The notes beneath the pieces were generated by a model, which was not told where the DNA came from, did no database searches, and saw nothing but the letters and a program-made list of their open reading frames with translations. This document shows positions 17,364 through 25,969 of a stretch of 36,953 nt of DNA, piece by piece. Each line of letters opens with the position of its first letter. Position 1 is the stretch's first letter. The translations under genes and the position numbers were made by a program. The stretch covers positions 1 to 36,953 of the forward strand of contig NZ_QUFB01000030.1 of the NCBI RefSeq assembly GCF_003478335.1, read 5' to 3'. This DNA comes from Clostridium sp. AM49-4BH. Lineage in GTDB: Bacteria; Bacillota; Clostridia; Lachnospirales; Lachnospiraceae.

Positions 17364-17392
17364 TGTATAATATTTATATATTGTTTTTGCAA
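17364..17392 (-). promoter_or_regulatory. Promoter of the distal PadR gene
   Basis: On the minus strand TTGCAA, 17 bases, TATACA, located between the stop of the anchored-protein gene (17399) and the PadR start (17289). It suggests the PadR gene is expressed separately from the transporter operon. Confidence 0.5.
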
Positions 17393-17398
17393 TTTAAC

Positions 17399-17926
17399 TC
17401 ACCGATATTCTATTTTATATGTCCTGCCTTTCTCCCTCATAACATAATACAGCGCTGCCGTTTCGTAAATAGATGCCTGCATACCCTCCTCCGGTATGAC
17501 ATCAAAAAACAAATTCAAGGTTACTTTATCCCCACTATCTATAGAATCTTTTTCCGTTGTTTGGACATTACCGTACCAAATACTCCCTCCAGACAGCAGG
17601 CAGTAATTGGGTACGATATCATAGATGGATACTGTCTTGTCACTGTGATTCACAATTGTAACCTTCGTCTCGTATTTGTATATTTTCATCCGATAATCTT
17701 CATCATATATTTTTCTCCAAACTGGTGATTTCTGTATGTTGTAGGTAATGTCTGCCATCTCATAATTCTCACCATATGGTATCACCTCATGTTTCACATG
17801 ATGTAAGACTTTTCCATTTACTATCTGATACCGCACGACAAAAAGGACGATTAGGGCAAGAAATATCATAACTATTGCCCCAAATTTAAATCGTTGTTTG
17901 CTTTTTTCAGAAATTAATACATTCAT
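17399..17926 (-). CDS. Membrane-anchored protein with Ig-like ectodomain
   Basis: 175 residues from the ATG at 17924-17926, chosen for AAGGGA 8 bases upstream. A short cytoplasmic start is followed by one membrane helix (FGAIVMIFLALIVLFVVRY, about 15-33) and an extracytoplasmic beta-rich domain with YETKVTIVNHSDKTVSIYD and SGDKVTLNLFFDV, which resembles the DUF4352/DUF5067 type of Ig-like folds. Last gene of the ABC operon before the PadR gene. It is probably an accessory or immunity-type component of the transporter; the function is not known. It shares the anchored-ectodomain layout, but not obvious sequence, with the first gene of the operon. Confidence 0.7.
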   Translation of the reverse strand: MNVLISEKSKQRFKFGAIVMIFLALIVLFVVRYQIVNGKVLHHVKHEVIPYGENYEMADITYNIQKSPVWRKIYDEDYRMKIYKYETKVTIVNHSDKTVSIYDIVPNYCLLSGGSIWYGNVQTTEKDSIDSGDKVTLNLFFDVIPEEGMQASIYETAALYYVMREKGRTYKIEYR

Positions 17927-17989
17927 CCTAGGTTCCCTTTCTTTCATTCCATAATTTTATGAAACATTCTCCACTCGTTATACACATTC

Positions 17990-18613
17990 TCACCTTAAGC
18001 TTCCCTCTTTCATTTCGTAACACTGCGAAGTCACCGCATCCAAGAAGTCGCGATCATGGCTTGTTACGACAATGGTGCTTCCCGCTTCTTTTAGACGCCA
18101 CAACAATTCTTCCAATATTTGTATACCATCACTGTCGATTCCATTCGTTGGTTCGTCCAATAAAATCAACTTCGGCTTTTTCAAAATTGCCTGTGCAATA
18201 CCGAGCCGTTCTTTCATTCCCAGCGAATACTTTTTATAATGTCTTCGATCTTTCGGATCTAACCCAACCGCATTCATCGCTTCCTCAATATCTTCTTCTG
18301 TTACTCCCTCTTGCAGCATTCCCAATAACTGCAGGTTTTTCTTTCCTGTAAATTCCGGCAAAAATCCCGGCATTTCGACAAGGACTCCTATATCTTTGGG
18401 GCACTCTCCCGGTTCCATTTTCTTGCCACCAATCTCCACACTGCCATCCACACGAATAAGCCCCGCTATTGCTCGTAAAACCATTGTTTTTCCGGAACCA
18501 TTAATTCCCCTTATACCTACGATATCCCCCTGCTCTACCGTAAGATTTACGCCTTTTAATACCTGCGTTCCTTTCATTGTTTTATATACATCTTTTAATC
18601 TGATATAGTCCAT
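17990..18613 (-). CDS. ABC transporter ATPase
   Basis: 207 residues. Walker A GINGSGKT (about 37-44), Q-loop region VLVEMPGFLPEFT, signature YSLGMKERLGIAQAIL (LGMKE variant), Walker B LILLDEPTNGID, and the switch His in VTSHDRDF. The length and lack of extra domains fit the ATPase of ABC-2-type exporters for peptides or antibiotics (BcrA/LanF-like). Ribosome site GAGG 6 bases before the ATG. It works with the two permease genes just upstream in the same operon. Confidence 0.93.
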   Translation of the reverse strand: MDYIRLKDVYKTMKGTQVLKGVNLTVEQGDIVGIRGINGSGKTMVLRAIAGLIRVDGSVEIGGKKMEPGECPKDIGVLVEMPGFLPEFTGKKNLQLLGMLQEGVTEEDIEEAMNAVGLDPKDRRHYKKYSLGMKERLGIAQAILKKPKLILLDEPTNGIDSDGIQILEELLWRLKEAGSTIVVTSHDRDFLDAVTSQCYEMKEGSLR

Positions 18614-18658
18614 CGTCTACCTCATTTCCGCTCGTTGTTAAGCCTTTTTTCTATTGTT

Positions 18659-19381
18659 TTACTCACTAAAAATATCCATGCGATTTATTTTCTTTGTACC
18701 GGCAATTAGTGTAAACGCCAACACAATCCCTGCCATTGCAATTGCCATACCAATCGTTCCCCGACGATACATAAAACCGGCACAATAAAATACAGGGAAC
18801 TTCACCGGCAAACCCAAAACAACATAAGCAGTGCACACTATAAATCCTATTATTTCATTTCCAAACAAGGATACAATCGCATACAGCCAATATATGGTAC
18901 ACATTCCAAGCAGCAATAATATCTCAGACTCCAATAGCATTGTGCTATTTATGTTAATACAATAATCCGCACTGCTATAAGCAGATAAGATGAATTGTTT
19001 TTCCAGTATTTGAAAGACGACTATCCCACACGCCAAAACACCTCCGCATAATATCTTGCTATACCAATACCATTTTCTTTTTGGAATGTGCGGCATAAAA
19101 CAGCTTGTATTCCGTGAAAGATCTTTTCGAATAAAGTCAATGACAATGATTAATATCCCCACTTGGTTCCATACCCACTGAATTGGAAATTTATCCGGTT
19201 CTGAAAGAAATCTTTGCACAGAAACCCCCAAAATTTCCTGTTCTATAACTGCGCTACGCTCATACATCACTAACATAATGTCTATCAGCAAAATACTCCC
19301 AAAATATACAACGAGTCTCCTCCACTGATGCAGCAACAGCCAACTATCTCTTTTTATCAACCCAACCATCATGTTTTTCAC
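18659..19381 (-). CDS. ABC-2-type permease subunit
   Basis: 240 residues from a GTG with GGAG 8 bases upstream. Six predicted membrane helices, among them LVVYFGSILLIDIMLVM, VGILIIVIDFI, ILLLLGMCTIYWLYAIVSLF and GMAIAMAGIVLAFTLIAG, with a loop carrying RKDLSRNTSCFMPHIPKRKWYW, as found in small exporter permeases of PadR-controlled operons. Probably forms a heterodimeric channel with the next-upstream permease and the ATPase. No family name beyond ABC-2-like can be given from sequence alone. Confidence 0.8.
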   Translation of the reverse strand: MKNMMVGLIKRDSWLLLHQWRRLVVYFGSILLIDIMLVMYERSAVIEQEILGVSVQRFLSEPDKFPIQWVWNQVGILIIVIDFIRKDLSRNTSCFMPHIPKRKWYWYSKILCGGVLACGIVVFQILEKQFILSAYSSADYCININSTMLLESEILLLLGMCTIYWLYAIVSLFGNEIIGFIVCTAYVVLGLPVKFPVFYCAGFMYRRGTIGMAIAMAGIVLAFTLIAGTKKINRMDIFSE

Positions 19382-19467
19382 GCGTTACTCTCCTCTGCCT
19401 TTCACTGAACTCACGACCTGTTACTAATCGAAACATCATGTTTTCATTCAGTCATTCCCCGATCCGT

Positions 19468-20277
19468 TTAATCCAACTCATGCCTCTTTGCTCCCCAGCA
19501 CATCCCAATTATTGTGATTCCCAATAACAGGATCATTAACGTTACCATAACCGATAATTCCATCTCCCCCAAGGGAGCGACTTGATGTGCATAGGTGAGC
19601 GGATAATAGGTTGCCGCACCATTTTTGCAGACAATGCCAACCAAAGATTCATATAAATAGTTCAACACAAACACGGACACCCAAACCATAAATATATTTT
19701 TAAGCAAGCCGCTAAGTGCTAACGCAACACCTGCCAAAAGTCCCCCTATACAAAAGGCAAAGAATAAAAACAAACAGATATGCAATAACGGATAATCATA
19801 AAAAACGCTCGGAAATAACGTCTCTTTTCCATATAAGCTCACGGTATGTGTATCCCATAATATCAAATCCGGCTTTTCATCCGGGACGAGCAAAAAACAC
19901 GCATAGAGGTTTATCGCCAACGGAAAAATAGTAACCAAACCGCCCGCCGTAAAATTGCACACGTATAATCCACGAAAATACTGCTTTGTCTTATTTCTAG
20001 TCTGCACAAATTGATAATAACCACTTTGTCTGTCAGAAAGCCACGTGTCCGCCATTGGTATTGCTGCAAGCAATGGCACTAATAGATAAAAAAGCGAAGC
20101 ATATATCGACCCGTTAAAACCTCCCATCCATATTGTATATACGGAATGTCCATATTTTAACGCTCTATATGGATACACATCCTTTGCAATGTATAACATA
20201 GATAGCATTGCTCCAGCCAATAATGCCAGATAAAAATTCTTTTTATGTAGTAATCTTTTCCAAAAATACAGAAACAT
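19468..20277 (-). CDS. ABC permease subunit, bacteriocin-immunity-like
   Basis: 269 residues from the ATG preceded by TGGGGAGT (the frame opens 5 codons earlier without a ribosome site). It has a short basic start, LHKKNFYLALLAGAMLSML as first helix, a large outer loop, then SLFYLLVPLLAAIPMADTWLSDRQSGYYQFV, a pattern typical of ABC-2 permeases, and four more helices to about 262. It lies 15 bases after the stop of the anchored-protein gene. Partner of the permease at 18659-19381. Confidence 0.82.
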   Translation of the reverse strand: MFLYFWKRLLHKKNFYLALLAGAMLSMLYIAKDVYPYRALKYGHSVYTIWMGGFNGSIYASLFYLLVPLLAAIPMADTWLSDRQSGYYQFVQTRNKTKQYFRGLYVCNFTAGGLVTIFPLAINLYACFLLVPDEKPDLILWDTHTVSLYGKETLFPSVFYDYPLLHICLFLFFAFCIGGLLAGVALALSGLLKNIFMVWVSVFVLNYLYESLVGIVCKNGAATYYPLTYAHQVAPLGEMELSVMVTLMILLLGITIIGMCWGAKRHELD

Positions 20278-20292
20278 CTTATTACTCCCCAT

Positions 20293-20901
20293 CTACTTTT
20301 TTACGATATATTCCGTGCGAAATTGTTGTATTTGATCCTCGTCTTCCTCTGGTTCCGTTGTATAAAACAAACGATAATTCGTCATGTCTCCCGAAACATC
20401 CTGCTTGCATTTCACTAACATTTTTGCCTCTGTTGTTTCATGATATTTGAGGGTTTTTCTCCCCGTAAGCAAAACTGCATTCCACTCTGCTTCTCCCAGT
20501 TTGACCGAAAAACCCTTTGCAAACTTCTCCACATCAACGGTCTCGCCTTTACGGCTATTTTTTATTTTACAAGTCAAAACGTACTTTGCCTTTTTGTAAG
20601 TTGCAGACTGCAATGTAAAAAAAATGCCACAATCTTCGTTTTCCTCATTTAGCTGCAGCGTATTTACCTTAATCTGAATATCTTTTTCGTGAACGTCTTT
20701 GATACCCTGTTTTCCGTCTGGTGTTTTTTTATCGGTTGTATTTTTCGTATCTTCTAAATTTTCTTCCTTCTGCGCCTGCTCCTGAACACTCTCCGTGCTA
20801 TTGTCCGAAAATTCACGAACCTTCGCAGTCACAATCCCTGCTACAATAGCTACACAACACACAAAAGAAATGATCTTGATCGTTTGTTTTCTTGCCCCCA
20901 T
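20293..20901 (-). CDS. Membrane-anchored protein, first gene of the ABC operon
   Basis: 202 residues from the ATG with GAGGAGAAGG upstream. One N-terminal membrane helix (IISFVCCVAIVAGIVTA, about 10-26), then a charged Glu/Lys linker of about 60 residues, then a beta-rich ectodomain (ITCKIKNSRKGETV-like strands, FSVKLGEAEWNAVLL, TNYRLFYTTEPEED). No lipobox, so it stays as an anchored protein. Probably a sensor or immunity partner of the transporter; this is inference. It is transcribed from a consensus promoter at 20972-21000 facing the PadR operon. Confidence 0.75.
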   Translation of the reverse strand: MGARKQTIKIISFVCCVAIVAGIVTAKVREFSDNSTESVQEQAQKEENLEDTKNTTDKKTPDGKQGIKDVHEKDIQIKVNTLQLNEENEDCGIFFTLQSATYKKAKYVLTCKIKNSRKGETVDVEKFAKGFSVKLGEAEWNAVLLTGRKTLKYHETTEAKMLVKCKQDVSGDMTNYRLFYTTEPEEDEDQIQQFRTEYIVKK

Positions 20902-20971
20902 ATACCTTCTCCTCCTCATAGCAATTCTTGATGATGTCACGCTACACAACAGCAGTTTCCTATTAATAAAA

Positions 20972-21000
20972 ATAGTACACCCACAATTGCTCTTTGTCAA
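20972..21000 (-). promoter_or_regulatory. Consensus promoter of the ABC operon
   Basis: On the minus strand TTGACA, 17 bases, TACTAT. About 70 bases before the first gene of the operon. Confidence 0.75.
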
Positions 21001-21022
21001 ATACTTTTTATTAAATAGTATT
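21000..21022. promoter_or_regulatory. Inverted repeat between divergent promoters, possible PadR operator
   Basis: AATACT and AGTATT with an 11-base spacer touch the -35 box of the leftward promoter and lie 15 bases before the rightward one. A repressor here could shut off both operons; PadR is the obvious candidate. Confidence 0.45.
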
Positions 21023-21037
21023 ATGAAAATATTTATA

Positions 21038-21066
21038 TTGACATGAATTTTATTTTCTTCTAATAT
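21038..21066 (+). promoter_or_regulatory. Consensus promoter of the PadR-DUF6120 operon
   Basis: TTGACA, 17 bases, TAATAT, about 35 bases before the PadR start. Confidence 0.75.
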
Positions 21067-21105
21067 GGAATTGTAACTATTCTTTATTGGAAAAGGTGTA
21101 TGATT

Positions 21106-21468
21106 ATGGCGAAAAAAATACGAAGACACAACAATATAAAACATGGCACAATAGAACTGGTCTTATTACTGCTACTGCAATCCGGCAAGAAATATGGCTA
21201 TCAGCTCGCCCAAGAGCTTTCTGAACATACCAGTAGCCAATATGAGCTCAAGGAAACAACGATGTATCCAACGTTGTACCGATTGAACCAAAACGGCTAT
21301 TTAGATTCCGAACAGGTCAAAGTCGGTGAAAGACGAACTCGCGTCTATTATTATATAACCGACAGCGGACGGCAGTATTTACAGGAATTGCTTACCGAGT
21401 ACAAACTGATTTCCGGTGCTATTGAACAACTACTATCATATACGGAATCTGAAAACAAAGATTCCTAG
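21106..21468 (+). CDS. PadR-family regulator, first gene of the rightward operon
   Basis: 120 residues from the second ATG, which has AAAAGG 9 bases upstream; the first ATG is only 3 bases from it. PadR winged helix: IKHGTIELVLLLLLQSGKKY, GYQLAQELSE, the family hallmark ELKETTMYPTLYRLNQNGYL, the wing VGERRTRVYYYITDSGRQYL, and a dimerisation helix. It probably represses its own operon and the divergent ABC operon until an inducing peptide or antibiotic appears (inference from layout). Confidence 0.92.
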   Translation: MAKKIRRHNNIKHGTIELVLLLLLQSGKKYGYQLAQELSEHTSSQYELKETTMYPTLYRLNQNGYLDSEQVKVGERRTRVYYYITDSGRQYLQELLTEYKLISGAIEQLLSYTESENKDS

Positions 21469-21479
21469 GGAGGGCTTTT

Positions 21480-21920
21480 TTGAAAAATACAGCAGCGAAG
21501 AAATATATCCGACAGGTTAAACGCCTGTACAGAGGAAAACGGCGATTTAAAAGACAATTTATTCAAGAATTAAAAGATGCTCTTCTATGTTACTTAGAAG
21601 AACATCCTGAAGCAACCTATACTGACTTGACAAAAGAATTTGGTCACCCGTCCGAGATCAGAGATCAGCTTTCTTTTCACACGGCTGATGAATTACACCT
21701 GAGAAATATGACGCTTTATTGGACGGTTGTCGGACTATGTTCTGTGGCCGTTATCACAGTAGTATTTTTTACCGTTCGTCACGTAGTATTTATGCATGAC
21801 TACTCTAAAGGCTATTACATAGAACAGTGGGAAGATGATGAAAATGGCTCGAACAATATCAATCCTATCACCAAAGCGACGGATCCGCCTTTGGAAAATC
21901 ATCAGACCTTTGACGACTAA
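21480..21920 (+). CDS. DUF6120 (HAAS-like) membrane protein
   Basis: 146 residues from a TTG start with GGGAGGG 6 bases upstream, 11 bases after the PadR stop. The N-terminal 75 residues are a helical domain of the type found beside PadR genes (AKKYIRQVKRLYRGKRRFKR, LEEHPEATYTDLTKEFGHP), followed by one membrane helix (WTVVGLCSVAVITVVFFTV) and an acidic tail. Such PadR-partner proteins are thought to modulate the regulator at the membrane; the mechanism is unknown. Confidence 0.8.
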   Translation: MKNTAAKKYIRQVKRLYRGKRRFKRQFIQELKDALLCYLEEHPEATYTDLTKEFGHPSEIRDQLSFHTADELHLRNMTLYWTVVGLCSVAVITVVFFTVRHVVFMHDYSKGYYIEQWEDDENGSNNINPITKATDPPLENHQTFDD

Positions 21921-21989
21921 TTAATATGCGGACATAAATGCGAGCGCGAAAACACATGCTAAAAACACTTGACCACAAGGGAGGTAATT

Positions 21990-22307
21990 ATGCTAAATAG
22001 ACGTCAAATTCAAAAAATTGTAAAGCAGGCATACCCATCAGGTATGTTTATATCTGGCGAACAAAAACAACTTCGCAAAATACTAATGCAGGATATTATG
22101 AGCGATCTAGAGCAAAACCCGGATATAACGTATCAAGAAGCTGCGGCACATTACATAGACCCTGCTGAATTAGCATCGGTCAATGAACAGCCGCACCTTC
22201 CAAAACACATCGGTATATTGATTGGAATCACTATAGCCATTATCGTTCTTTGTATCCTTTTATACATAATTTCCAATCAATTTACTCCACCTACTTACTA
22301 TTTTTAA
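21990..22307 (+). CDS. Second DUF6120-like membrane protein
   Basis: 105 residues from the ATG with AAGGGAGGT 5 bases upstream; an earlier in-frame ATG has no ribosome site. A helical N-terminal domain with SGEQKQLRKILMQDIMSDLE and NPDITYQEAAAHYIDPAEL mirrors the DUF6120 gene before it, followed by one membrane helix (IGILIGITIAIIVLCILLYII) and a short outer end. Likely a diverged paralogue. It ends 13 bases from the convergent ferredoxin gene, with no clear terminator between. Confidence 0.72.
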   Translation: MLNRRQIQKIVKQAYPSGMFISGEQKQLRKILMQDIMSDLEQNPDITYQEAAAHYIDPAELASVNEQPHLPKHIGILIGITIAIIVLCILLYIISNQFTPPTYYF

Positions 22308-22320
22308 GGCTCCTTTTCTA

Positions 22321-23037
22321 TTATTCTTTGATCGTACCGTCAATTCCAATGGTCACTACCTGCCACTGAATAAATTTACCACTTTCCTGGAGTGCTTTCT
22401 TTGCCGCCATCTCAAGACCTCCGCAGCAAGGCACTTCCATTCTCACGATTGTCACAGACCGGATATCATTATTTGCAATGATCTGTGTCAGTTTTTCACT
22501 GTAATCCACAGCATCTAGTTTCGGACATCCAATCAGCGTCACTTTTCCTCGAATAAATTCCTGATGAAAGTTAGCGTAGGCATAGGCTGTACAATCCGCT
22601 GCAATCAGCAGCTTTGCACCATCGAAATACGGTGCATTCACAGGCGCCAGTTTAATCTGAACCGGCCAGTTGCCCAGTTGTGATACTTGTGCAGGCATGG
22701 TTACATTTTCCGGGGCATCCTCTTTATGATCTATCATATGGATTCTGGAGCCAGGACATCCCCCCTCATGCATATGCTTCATCTTTTCTTGCAGTTCCTT
22801 TTTCTTCTGCGCTTCCTTCACTGCCTCTTCATCATATTCCGGGGCTTCTCTCTCTTCAAAAGTAATTGCTCCGGTCGGACAAGCAGGAAGGCAATCTCCC
22901 AGCCCGTCACAAAAATGCTCTCTTACAAGCTTTGCTTTTCCATCTATGATATCAATTGCTCCTTCATGGCAGGCATTGGCGCAGATACCACAGCCGTCGC
23001 ATTTTTCTTCGTCTATATGGATAATCTTTCTAATCAT
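22321..23037 (-). CDS. Dicluster 4Fe-4S ferredoxin with C-terminal Cys domain
   Basis: 238 residues from the ATG with GAGGAGGA upstream. Two N-terminal clusters: CDGCGICANAC, and CDGLGDCLPACPTG, the second with wider Cys spacing. A charged helical linker (residues 70-95) and a conserved domain with three Cys sites follow: ADCTAYAYANFHQEF, GCPKLD and EVPCCGGL. This domain combination is common in anaerobes next to Crp/Fnr regulators; its role is probably redox sensing or electron transfer, but the substrate is unknown. The divergent Crp-family gene likely controls it. Confidence 0.87.
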   Translation of the reverse strand: MIRKIIHIDEEKCDGCGICANACHEGAIDIIDGKAKLVREHFCDGLGDCLPACPTGAITFEEREAPEYDEEAVKEAQKKKELQEKMKHMHEGGCPGSRIHMIDHKEDAPENVTMPAQVSQLGNWPVQIKLAPVNAPYFDGAKLLIAADCTAYAYANFHQEFIRGKVTLIGCPKLDAVDYSEKLTQIIANNDIRSVTIVRMEVPCCGGLEMAAKKALQESGKFIQWQVVTIGIDGTIKE

Positions 23038-23075
23038 GTTTGTCCTCCTCAAATATTATATTTTTGCTTTTCTGA

Positions 23076-23121
23076 TGCAATCATATTATAATTATTGCAA
23101 CATGTATGTTTGATTTCAAAC
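23076..23121. promoter_or_regulatory. Two dyads in the ferredoxin/Crp divergent region
   Basis: TGCAAT and ATTGCA separated by 12 bases (23076-23099) enclose a TATAAT-like sequence, and GTTTGA-TT-TCAAAC is a near-perfect palindrome at 23108-23121. Both are plausible binding sites of the Crp-family regulator encoded to the right; neither matches the standard E. coli FNR or CRP box exactly. Confidence 0.45.
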
Positions 23122-23184
23122 AAGGAGTAAATAATGTGAAAGAAAGTTGTGCCGCCAGCCAAAGATGGCAGAATGGAGATTTTT

Positions 23185-23850
23185 ATGGAAAAATATTTAC
23201 CGATTTTGAGAAGTTGTCCGTTCTTCATGGGACTGAATGATACGGAAATTCTGTCTATACTTCATTGTGTGAATGCAGTTAAAGTATCCAAGACTTCTAG
23301 ATCCTATATTTTCAAGGCAGGAGATTCCACAGAAGTTATGGGACTTGTACTAGCCGGCTCAACACTAATCATTCAGGAGGACCTTTGGGGACATCGCAAC
23401 ATCCTTTCAAAATGCAATGCGGGAGATTTTTTCGGAGAACCATATGCCGCAACCCCGGGCACAGTATTAAATATCAGTGTTGTCGCTGAAGAAGATTGCG
23501 ACATTCTCTTTTTGAATATCAATCGTCTTCTGACATCCTGCCCAACCGCCTGCGATCACCATCAAAAACTGATCCGGAATCTGGTCTGTGTACTGGCAAA
23601 TAAGATACTGATCCTTAACGACAAGATCACTCATGTCAGCAAACGATCGACCAGAGATAAGCTGTTATCCTATCTCTCATCTGAATCCGTCAAAAAATCA
23701 TCGCTTTCTTTTGATATCCCATTTGACAGACAGCAACTGGCAGATTTCCTTTGTGTAGAAAGAGCCGCTATGTCCGTAGAATTATCAAAGTTGCAAAAGG
23801 AAGGATTACTAAAAACAAACCGTAATCATTTTGAATTAATAACAAAGTAA
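23185..23850 (+). CDS. Crp/Fnr-family regulator
   Basis: 221 residues from the ATG with GGAGA 7 bases upstream (the frame is open earlier, without ribosome site). The N-terminal cyclic-nucleotide-type beta-roll has KAGDSTEVMGLVLAGSTLI and AGDFFGEPYAA; a dimer helix follows; then a C-terminal helix-turn-helix with RQQLADFLCVERAAMSVELS and LQKEGLL. Cys residues near the start (RSCPFF, LHCVNA) could bind a cluster or haem but the arrangement is not that of FNR. Divergent from the dicluster ferredoxin, so probably a redox or nitrosative-stress activator of that gene (inference). Confidence 0.9.
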   Translation: MEKYLPILRSCPFFMGLNDTEILSILHCVNAVKVSKTSRSYIFKAGDSTEVMGLVLAGSTLIIQEDLWGHRNILSKCNAGDFFGEPYAATPGTVLNISVVAEEDCDILFLNINRLLTSCPTACDHHQKLIRNLVCVLANKILILNDKITHVSKRSTRDKLLSYLSSESVKKSSLSFDIPFDRQQLADFLCVERAAMSVELSKLQKEGLLKTNRNHFELITK

Positions 23851-24072
23851 ATCAAGACGACAATGTTGATGTTTGCGAAAATCATCCCAGCAATACCAGC
23901 GTTATTACTAACGAAATCATACTCAATGCTACAAAAATATGATTTGTTGACTTATTGATCAGAACTTCATATAATTGCTTCGTAACGCACCTTGGGACTT
24001 ACGTTTTGCAGATGCAAAAATCGGATAAGTATAGAACAAGTAAACTCACGAAACTTGTGGAGGAATACAGTT

Positions 24073-25416
24073 ATGTCAAAAGATGAGTATTTAATAACAG
24101 ATGCGCCTCTGAAAGCACTGACAATTTTTGCATTGCCAATGATCCTAGGCAGCTTTTTTCAGCAAATATACAATATGGCCGACTCTATCATCGTCGGTCA
24201 ATTCGTTGGCTCCTCTGCACTGGCAGCCATCGGTGCATGTGCAGCTCTGACTAATGTTTTTATTTGCGCGGCGTTGGGAGCCGGTGTCGGTGCCGGTGTA
24301 CTCGTGAGCCGCTATTTCGGTGCCAGAGAGTATGGGAAAATGAAGACCATCGTGTCAACATCCTTGCTTAGCTTTCTAATTCTAAGCGTGATCCTTGGTG
24401 TTTTTGGCTATTTCTTTTCCTACTCGATGATGCGTATATTACAAACCCCTGCCGATATAATGCATGATGCCGTTTTATATCTTCGGATCTATTTTGTGGG
24501 ATTTCCGTTTTTGTTTATGTACAACGTTCTTTCAACGATGTTTACTTCCATAGGCGAATCAAAGATTCCACTAGCACTCCTGATATTCTCGTCTATCTTA
24601 AATATATTTATGGATCTTTGGATGGTAGCCGGTCTTGGTCTTGGCGTGTTCGGTGCGGCACTTGCAACCTTGATCGCCCAAGGCATTTCCGCCGTATTGT
24701 CGTTTTTGATCTTCTTCTTTCGGATGCGACGTTATAATAGCCCATTCCGCCGATTTGACTGCCACGAGCTGCGTTCCATGCTGCGGATCGCTGTTCCATC
24801 GGTTCTCCAGCAGTCCACGGTATCTATCGGTATGATGATCGTACAGGCAGTTGTAAATCCTTTTGGCACACAGGCACTCGCGGGATATGCGGCGACGATG
24901 CGGATAGAAAATGTTTTTTCCCTGATCTTTGTATCCATCGGCAATGCAGTGTCTCCATATGTTTCCCAGAATCTCGGTGCAAACAAACCGCGGCGTATCA
25001 AAAAAGGATACCAAGCCGCATTGGTATTGGATGTATGCTTTGCAGTACTTGCTTTCATCATCATCGAAACGCTGCATACGCAAATTTCCTCACTATTTCT
25101 CGGTAAAGACGGAACAGCTTTTGCCTATCAGGTATCCGGAGATTATATGAGATGGCTTGGTTGTTTCTTCATCTTTATGGGAATCAAAATGGCAACCGAT
25201 GGAGTCCTTCGTGGTCTGGGAATCATGCGGCCATTCCTCCTGGCAAACATGGTAAACCTTGCGATTCGACTGTCCGTTGCTTTGATCTTTGCACCTCGTT
25301 TTGGCATTGCATTTGTCTGGCTGGCTGTACCGGCCGGTTGGCTTGCAAACTTTTTAATTTCTTATATGGCTCTTAGGAGATCATGGCCAACCGATAACGT
25401 AGTGCCATCTCGATAA
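24073..25416 (+). CDS. MATE-family multidrug/metabolite exporter
   Basis: 447 residues from the ATG with GGAGGAA upstream (24073). Twelve predicted helices in two halves, with the MATE hallmarks: LPMILGSFFQQIYNMADSI in helix 1, VGQFVGSSALAAIGA, GVLVSRYFGAREYG, VPSVLQQSTVSIGMMIVQ in the second half and SPYVSQNLGANKPRR. These Na- or proton-driven antiporters export drugs or metabolites; the substrate cannot be told. No operon partner; a 222-base gap to the Crp gene contains no clear promoter. Confidence 0.92.
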   Translation: MSKDEYLITDAPLKALTIFALPMILGSFFQQIYNMADSIIVGQFVGSSALAAIGACAALTNVFICAALGAGVGAGVLVSRYFGAREYGKMKTIVSTSLLSFLILSVILGVFGYFFSYSMMRILQTPADIMHDAVLYLRIYFVGFPFLFMYNVLSTMFTSIGESKIPLALLIFSSILNIFMDLWMVAGLGLGVFGAALATLIAQGISAVLSFLIFFFRMRRYNSPFRRFDCHELRSMLRIAVPSVLQQSTVSIGMMIVQAVVNPFGTQALAGYAATMRIENVFSLIFVSIGNAVSPYVSQNLGANKPRRIKKGYQAALVLDVCFAVLAFIIIETLHTQISSLFLGKDGTAFAYQVSGDYMRWLGCFFIFMGIKMATDGVLRGLGIMRPFLLANMVNLAIRLSVALIFAPRFGIAFVWLAVPAGWLANFLISYMALRRSWPTDNVVPSR

Positions 25417-25566
25417 CTTAAAGCGATTTACAAGCTATAATTTAGATCATGAACTCAAATTTCGCACTTCCAAAATCACCTCACACGACCACATATTGCT
25501 TATTATGTCAATGATTATATTGTATTTTGCAGCCACAACATAGCGATTTCTGCCGGCAGAGATCGC

Positions 25567-25965
25567 CTACTCATGCAGATAAATGCCTATCTTGATTTTA
25601 ATCCATTTTCCCTTGGTTTCCTTGGCAGTGATTTTCCCAAAGAGTAGTTTTCCTGCATCCATCAAACGTGAAAATACTACATTATCCTCTCTGGGCACAT
25701 ATCCAATTTTGACCCCATTACTGTTTTTTATCACTATCGCTTGGGGATCGAAACGATTATGTGGCTCACGATAAAAATTCAACTTATCGTTAACATTAAG
25801 ATACTGAGCCAATTCCTCAATACCTTCAATGTGTGTTGTCCCGGCAATAAAAGTATCAAACAAAAAGATATCACGTTCATAAGGTTTCGGTATAGTAAGG
25901 CCACCGCCTTTGCCATGAAGTAGGCTTGCAAGACTGCCGCCATCTGTTTTTACGATATTACTCAT
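25567..25965 (-). CDS. HIRAN-domain protein
   Basis: 132 residues. The C-terminal 90 match the HIRAN fold (FIAGTTHIEG, LREPHNRFDPQAI-like YREPHNRFDPQAIVI, KIGYVPREDN, ending in a beta strand), a domain that binds DNA 3' ends in SNF2-type repair proteins and occurs alone in bacteria. The N-terminal 35 residues are a Gly-rich tail (LLHGKGGGLTIPKP). Start has GAGGTGATAGG upstream, 4 bases after the stop of the J-domain gene, so both are cotranslated. Possible role in recognising DNA ends or stalled forks. Confidence 0.85.
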   Translation of the reverse strand: MSNIVKTDGGSLASLLHGKGGGLTIPKPYERDIFLFDTFIAGTTHIEGIEELAQYLNVNDKLNFYREPHNRFDPQAIVIKNSNGVKIGYVPREDNVVFSRLMDAGKLLFGKITAKETKGKWIKIKIGIYLHE

Positions 25966-25969
25966 CCTA

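Noticed and set aside
23882..23992. Minus-strand frame with hydrophobic tail (HIFVALSMISLVITLVLLG)
   Set aside because: No start codon or ribosome site and only about 36 codons; may be a relic of a membrane-tail protein but cannot be supported.
25538..25571. Terminator after the HIRAN gene
   Set aside because: A good hairpin (AGCGAT ... CTGCCGGCAG ... ATCGC) exists but no T-run follows on either strand, and it overlaps the stop codon.
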